18,425 bases of DNA from contig JANNEU010000389.1 of NCBI GenBank assembly GCA_031379035.1, positions 1-18,425 of the forward strand. The letters are read 5' to 3'. The position numbers were made by a program, and so were the translations under genes. This document shows positions 14,700 to 18,425 of the stretch, piece after piece; positions within the stretch are counted from its first letter, which is position 1; each line of letters starts with the position of its first letter. Below the pieces are notes generated by a model. That model saw nothing but the letters and a program-made list of their open reading frames with translations, did not search any database and was not told the DNA's origin. Source of the stretch: JABFRJ01 sp031379035 (GTDB lineage: Bacteria; Pseudomonadota; Alphaproteobacteria; Rhizobiales; Hyphomicrobiaceae).

Positions 14700-15482
14700 T
14701 CAAACGAACTGCACAGCCACATTGCCGAGCGGACCGAAGTCGGCTTGCACGGTGTCGCCGGCCTGCACCCAGATCGGCCGTGTAAAGGAGCCTGAGAGCA
14801 TCATGTGACCGGGCGCCAAGGTGATTCCATGCGGGCCGACCTTATTGGCAAGCCACGCGATGCCCATGGCGGGATGGCCCATCACGCCTGACGCGAGGCC
14901 CGTTTCTTCAACTTCGCCGTTCTTGTAGAGCGCGCATCCGACCCAGCGGAGATCAACCTCCGTCGGTCCGACAGGGCGGCCACCCAGCACAATCCCTGCT
15001 GCTGCGCCATTGTCCGAAATCGTGTCGTAGATTTTGCGCGGGTCCTGCAGGCGCGCATCGATCAGCTCCAGCGACGGCACCACATATTCCGTTGCCCGCA
15101 GCACATCGATCAAACCGACGCCCGGTCCCTTCAGCGGATGCTTGAGCACAAAGCACAGCTCGACCTCGACGCGCGGCATGTAGAAGTCGGAAGCCTTGAT
15201 CTTGGCCCCGTCAGTGAACACCATATCATCAAGCAGCACGCCATAGTCTGGTTCGTCGATGCCAGAAGAGCGCTGCATCGCCTTGGAGGTGAGACCAACC
15301 TTGTGCCCGACAACCTTGCGGCCACCCGCCACCCGCTGACGGATCACTTCGCTTTGGATCGCGTACGCGTCGTCAAAGCCGATACCCGGCCACGTCTTGG
15401 ATAGTTGCTCCGCCTGCTTGCGTTCAGCGGCGGCAGTGATGAGTCGTTGTGCGGCTTTGGCGTGATCGGCAGCAGAGAGCAT
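14700..15482 (-). CDS. HpaH-type 2-oxo-hept-3-ene-1,7-dioate/2-keto-4-pentenoate hydratase
   Basis: A 260-aa member of the hydratase branch of the fumarylacetoacetase superfamily. Recognised segments are GHKVGLTSKAMQ with Lys61, EPDYGVLLDDMVF near 77-89, PRVEVELCFVL with metal ligands Glu106 and Glu108, Glu139 in LELIDAR, DTISDNGAAAGIVLGG, VEETGLASGVMGHPAMGIAWLANK and the closing MLSGSFTRPIWVQAGDT. These match HpaH, which hydrates 2-hydroxy-dienoates in meta-cleavage pathways. Its neighbour is an intradiol dioxygenase, which does not make such a product, so the substrate here is probably different. The start has GGAAA about 8 nt upstream. Gaps of 18 nt to the dioxygenase and 16 nt to aroQ make one operon. 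Confidence 0.92.
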   Translation of the reverse strand: MLSAADHAKAAQRLITAAAERKQAEQLSKTWPGIGFDDAYAIQSEVIRQRVAGGRKVVGHKVGLTSKAMQRSSGIDEPDYGVLLDDMVFTDGAKIKASDFYMPRVEVELCFVLKHPLKGPGVGLIDVLRATEYVVPSLELIDARLQDPRKIYDTISDNGAAAGIVLGGRPVGPTEVDLRWVGCALYKNGEVEETGLASGVMGHPAMGIAWLANKVGPHGITLAPGHMMLSGSFTRPIWVQAGDTVQADFGPLGNVAVQFV

Positions 15483-15500
15483 GGTGCGTTTCCAGATGTG

Positions 15501-16394
15501 TTACTTGATCGGTGGCCGCGGCAGCGTGGCCTCGCCGGGTTCCATTGTCAGCGTGTGGTCCAGCGAATACCACGCCCCCGCCACATCCGTCGCCGTCACG
15601 TGCGGTGCCTCGTGCTTCACGAACTGTCCGAGCAGCGCCCGTGTCACACCAAACTGCGCGTCCGTGTGCACGCGTGGATCATCATCGGCATAAACTTGCG
15701 TAATGAGCGTCTTAAACCCGTGCTTGAACGCCAGCGCGTGCACGTGCGCTGGCCGGTAGGGATGGCGCTCCTGCGCCTTCAACAAACGCCCAACCACGCC
15801 GTCCGTCGGTATCGGATACCCGGCAGGCTTCACCGAGCGGAATGAAATCTGCCCCTTCGCGTCCGTCGTGAACTTGCCGCGCAGGTTCATATCGGCCTGC
15901 TGTTCGTCCTGGTTTTCGTAAAGGCCCTCATCTGACGTGTGCCAGATATCGACCTCGGCACCCACAACCGGCCGTTTGAGCTGATCAACGAATGTGAGTG
16001 TCGCAAACATCGGCGAGCCTGACGTCGGCGATCGTAGCAGCGAGCCGCCATTCTCAGTCTTCGGTGAGTGCATGCGCCAGAACGGACCGAGCAGGTTCTG
16101 CGAGGTTTCGGTCGCGCCGTTGTCACCGTTGTTGAGCAGGCACACCAGCGACGACACACCGAGCGACCCGGCCATCAGCACCATCTCGTTGTGCGTATCC
16201 GTCGTCAGCTTGCCGATCTCGTTGAGGATCGCGGTGGCATCGCGGAACTCAACCTCGGTCAATCGTGTCTCGCGCACGAAGCTATGCAGATGCTTGGTCA
16301 GCGACACCATGATCTCCCGCAACCGCGGATCCGGCGTGTGCCCCATCACGGACAGCACGTCTTTGGTAAGGTGTTCTTGTCCTTCGAGGATCAT
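15501..16394 (-). CDS. Intradiol ring-cleavage dioxygenase (hydroxyquinol/catechol 1,2-dioxygenase type)
   Basis: About 297 aa, a non-heme Fe(III) enzyme that splits a catechol or trihydroxybenzene ring between the two hydroxyls. The four iron ligands are visible: Tyr159 (IWHTSDEGLYENQ), Tyr193 (PAGYPIPTDG), His217 and His219 (RPAHVHALAF). The N-terminal helical dimer domain shows LTKHLHSFVRETRLTEVEF, and QNLLGPFWR precedes the catalytic barrel. YPIPTDGVVGRLLKAQERHPYRPAHVH is closest in style to hydroxyquinol 1,2-dioxygenases, but substrate choice is not certain. Starts at 16403 (GTG) and 16394 (ATG) are both possible; neither has a good ribosome site, while an excellent one serves a 12-codon frame just upstream whose stop overlaps the 16394 ATG. 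First gene of its operon. Confidence 0.9.
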   Translation of the reverse strand: MILEGQEHLTKDVLSVMGHTPDPRLREIMVSLTKHLHSFVRETRLTEVEFRDATAILNEIGKLTTDTHNEMVLMAGSLGVSSLVCLLNNGDNGATETSQNLLGPFWRMHSPKTENGGSLLRSPTSGSPMFATLTFVDQLKRPVVGAEVDIWHTSDEGLYENQDEQQADMNLRGKFTTDAKGQISFRSVKPAGYPIPTDGVVGRLLKAQERHPYRPAHVHALAFKHGFKTLITQVYADDDPRVHTDAQFGVTRALLGQFVKHEAPHVTATDVAGAWYSLDHTLTMEPGEATLPRPPIK

Positions 16395-16429
16395 GGGATG
16401 CACGCCTGCAGACTGGTGCTCTGGGACAT
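16391..16429 (-). CDS. Possible 12-aa leader peptide coupled to the dioxygenase
   Basis: An ATG at 16429 opens MSQSTSLQACIP and stops at TGA 16393-16391, which overlaps the dioxygenase ATG (16394-16392) as ATGA. The ribosome site AGGGAGGAG at 16437-16445 is the strongest in the window, spaced 7 nt from this ATG. Either it is a coupling leader for the dioxygenase, or a one-base frame change separates the true N-terminus from the rest of the gene. The peptide has no evident family. Confidence 0.4.
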   Translation of the reverse strand: MSQSTSLQACIP

Positions 16430-16436
16430 ATTAATA

Positions 16437-16445
16437 CTCCTCCCT
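16437..16445 (-). promoter_or_regulatory. Strong ribosome binding site ahead of the dioxygenase operon
   Basis: AGGGAGGAG on the minus strand, 7 nt before the ATG at 16429. It serves the short frame there rather than the dioxygenase itself, which lies 34 nt further on in another frame. Confidence 0.65.
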
Positions 16446-16449
16446 ATCA

Positions 16450-16616
16450 TCATGGCCGCGTCGTGCAGAGCACGCGGGGCGTGACGGCGGCCACCCAAGC
16501 GAACCGGAATATAGCTTTGACTTCCCAGAGTAGAAAAACCAAGCGCTTCTTGCTGCCTTGCTCGGAGCTCATATCAAATCGTTGACTTGCTTGGGTGGCC
16601 GCCTCCGCGGCCATGA
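16450..16616. repeat. Composite inverted repeat (BIME/MITE-like), 167 bp
   Basis: The outer arms TCATGGCCGCG at 16450-16460 and CGCGGCCATGA at 16606-16616 are exact, and the inner arms GGCGGCCACCCAAGC at 16486-16500 and GCTTGGGTGGCCGCC at 16589-16603 are exact over 15 bp. Each end can also fold alone: GGCCGC-x-GCGGCC with a 4-nt loop at the right and a longer loop holding CGTGC-AGA-GCACG at the left. This looks like two REP-type palindromes in inverted orientation around an 88-nt AT-richer spacer. It fills the gap between pheT and the dioxygenase operon and may terminate pheT transcription. Confidence 0.75.
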
Positions 16617-16654
16617 CGAAGTATAAGCGAGTGGTCAATCAATACGGGACTGAA

Positions 16655-18425
16655 CTAACCGCGGATTTCACCACCTGTCGCGCGTGTTACTTCCGCGACG
16701 ATGCGCTTGGCGAGGCCGTCGATCTCGGCGTCGGTCAGTGTGGCATCGCGGGGCTGCACTGTGACAGCGATCGCCAGCGACTTCTTGCCCTCGGGCACAC
16801 CCTTACCCTGATAGACATCGAACACGCCGACATCGCGGATCAGCGCTTTGTCAGCCGACAACGCGGCTTTCACCACATCTGCGGCCGCCACTTTCTCATC
16901 GAGAATGAACGCGAAATCCCGCGTGATGGCTTGCAGCGGAATGGCCTCAAGCGCCGGTTTCGCGCGCGATGCCTTGCGCTTCTCGGCCGGCAGATCGGAG
17001 ACGAACACTTCGAACGCGCTTGCTGCCGTCCCATCGAGATCAAGCAGCTTCAGTGTCGAGGGATGTATCTCGCCGAAATGCGCGAGTACCAGCTTGGGGC
17101 CAAGCCGCAATGTTGCCGAACGCCCAGGATGAAACCATGCTGGCGCATCGCGCGTGATCTGCGCCTTCGACGCGTCAACGCCGAGCGCTGCGAGGACTGC
17201 AAGCGCATCCGCCTTGGCATCGAACACGTCGGCGGCCAGAGACGGCTCGCGCCAATGCCGGCCGGCCCCCGCAAGCTTCGACGCACCAACACGCACACCC
17301 GTGGCCGCCATGAACTGATCGTTCGGCTGATCGCCGCGATAGGCCTGGCCGACCTCAAACAGCGCCACATCGTCCGTGCCGCGATTGCGGTTGCGCGCCG
17401 CAGCCGCCAGCAGGCCCGGCAACAGCGATGGCCGCATCGTCGTGAGTTCGGACGAAATCGGATTGGCCAGATCAAGCTGTGCCGCCCCGCCGCCGAAGTG
17501 CTTGGCCTGCGCCCGGTCCACAAACGACCAGGTGATTGCTTCCACCATGCCGCGCGTGGCCAGCAAGCGCCGCGCCCGCCGCACGCGCTTCTGCAGCGGC
17601 GTCAGTGTCGCGCGCGTGACGCCGCTGTCCATGCGCGGCAACGGTTCCGATTGCACGTTCTCAAGCCCGGCAATCCGCGCAATTTCCTCGACCAGATCGG
17701 CCGGCCCTTGCACATCCGGCCGCCAGCTGGGCGCCGTCACCTGGAACACCGGTCCCTTGCCGGCGAAGGTGAAGCCCAAGGCTTCCAGCGTCTTGCGCAT
17801 GTCCGCCTCGGGCAGCTTGATGCCCATCAGCTTCTCAACCCGCGCAAAAGCGAAGTCGACGACTAGCGGCTTGATCGGTGGCTTGCCGGCGATCCGCTTC
17901 TTCGACGGCACCCCGCCCGCCACGTCCATCATCATCTGCGTTGCGAGATCGAGCCCAGGCTCGACAAACGCCGGATCGACGCCGCGCTCGAAACGATAGC
18001 GCGCATCCGTTTGCACATTGGCTTTGCGTCCGCTCGTCGCCGTGCGCAGCGGATCGAAGTAGGCGCACTCGATGAGAATGTTCGTCGTCGTCTCGGTTGA
18101 GCCGGTATCGTCACCGCCAATAATCCCGCCAAGCCCGAGCACCGCGCGATCATCCGCGATCACGCACATGGTATCGTCGACGGTGTAGGTGTGGCCGTTC
18201 AGCCCGAGGAACGTTTCGCCCGTCTTCCCAAGCCGCGCGCGGATCGCGCCTTTGAGTTTGTCTGCATCATAGACGTGCAACGGCCGCCCACGATCGATCG
18301 AGACGTAGTTCGTCACATCCACCACGGCGTTGATTGGCCGCTGACCGATGGCCTTCAAGCGCGCCTGCATCCAGGCCGGTGACGGGCCGTTCTTGATGCC
18401 GCGGATCATGCGGCCGGCGAACACG
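16655..18425 (-). CDS. pheT: Phenylalanine-tRNA ligase beta subunit (5' end beyond the window)
   Basis: About 590 residues of the usual 800 are present, reading off the right edge; the N-terminal tRNA-binding domain is missing. PheT forms the alpha2-beta2 enzyme that charges tRNA-Phe in the cytosol. Visible are the B3/B4 editing domain (SPAWMQARLKAIGQRPINAVVDVTNYVSIDRGRPLHVYDADKL, then LGGIIGGDDTGSTETTTNILIECAYFDP and DARYRFERGVDP), the B5 domain (TAPSWRPDVQGPADLVEEIARIAG), the catalytic-like core (ITWSFVDR, NPISSELTTMRPSLLPGLL, VALFEVG) and the C-terminal ferredoxin-fold anticodon-binding domain starting at ITRDFAFILDEKV. The gene looks intact to its TAG stop. It is a housekeeping gene and marks the edge of the catabolic island. 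Confidence 0.97.
   Translation of the reverse strand, partial: VFAGRMIRGIKNGPSPAWMQARLKAIGQRPINAVVDVTNYVSIDRGRPLHVYDADKLKGAIRARLGKTGETFLGLNGHTYTVDDTMCVIADDRAVLGLGGIIGGDDTGSTETTTNILIECAYFDPLRTATSGRKANVQTDARYRFERGVDPAFVEPGLDLATQMMMDVAGGVPSKKRIAGKPPIKPLVVDFAFARVEKLMGIKLPEADMRKTLEALGFTFAGKGPVFQVTAPSWRPDVQGPADLVEEIARIAGLENVQSEPLPRMDSGVTRATLTPLQKRVRRARRLLATRGMVEAITWSFVDRAQAKHFGGGAAQLDLANPISSELTTMRPSLLPGLLAAAARNRNRGTDDVALFEVGQAYRGDQPNDQFMAATGVRVGASKLAGAGRHWREPSLAADVFDAKADALAVLAALGVDASKAQITRDAPAWFHPGRSATLRLGPKLVLAHFGEIHPSTLKLLDLDGTAASAFEVFVSDLPAEKRKASRAKPALEAIPLQAITRDFAFILDEKVAAADVVKAALSADKALIRDVGVFDVYQGKGVPEGKKSLAIAVTVQPRDATLTDAEIDGLAKRIVAEVTRATGGEIRG

Noticed and set aside
16450..16638. 62-codon minus-strand frame starting MTTRLYFVMAAEAATQ
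   Set aside because: It lies almost wholly within the composite inverted repeat; such frames arise from palindromic repeats and no ribosome site precedes it.
16595..17866. 423-codon plus-strand frame
   Set aside because: Antisense to pheT, which is unmistakable; the translation is Arg/His/Cys-rich without a family.

Overview
The window is GC-rich and densely coded. It looks like an alphaproteobacterial chromosome, probably Hyphomicrobiales. The signs are an EipB/DUF1849 envelope protein, a bacterial Rsm22-type methyltransferase protein, alphaproteobacterial-style gene density, and a TCATGGCC-type palindromic intergenic repeat. No rRNA, tRNA, CRISPR array, transposase or phage gene was seen.

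Layout. (1) 1-1424, minus strand: the start of a TPR protein cut by the left edge, preceded by a PatB/MalY-type PLP C-S lyase. (2) 1695-6770, plus strand: a secreted LprI/DUF1311 protein, a RidA imine deaminase, a 544-nt intergenic region rich in inverted repeats, a LysE-type exporter, an Ldh_2-type 2-hydroxyacid dehydrogenase, EipB and an Rsm22-family protein. (3) 6855-16429: what looks like one catabolic island. It has a divergent MFS transporter, a plus-strand operon (AroE-like dehydrogenase, two tandem KstD-like flavoprotein dehydrogenases, a TIM-barrel isomerase/dehydratase), and a convergent minus-strand operon (intradiol ring-cleavage dioxygenase, HpaH-type hydratase, type II dehydroquinate dehydratase, second AroE-like dehydrogenase). 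The two operons meet tail to tail with an 11-nt overlap. (4) 16450-16616: a composite inverted repeat. (5) 16655 to the right edge, minus strand: most of pheT.

The island is the most interesting part. Its enzymes suggest uptake of an alicyclic, polyhydroxylated compound (quinate, shikimate or another cyclitol-like ring), oxidation by AroE-like enzymes, dehydration or isomerisation, flavin-dependent desaturation towards an aromatic ring, and intradiol cleavage. Several residues argue against the textbook quinate route. Both AroE-like proteins keep the catalytic Lys/Asp pair but have lost residues that hold the shikimate carboxylate, and both flavoproteins keep the Tyr-Pro-x-x-Gly motif of ketosteroid dehydrogenases. 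No 3,4-protocatechuate dioxygenase, maleylacetate reductase or transcriptional regulator is present, so the substrate and part of the pathway are unknown. The pathway is inference; the gene order and residues are read from the sequence.
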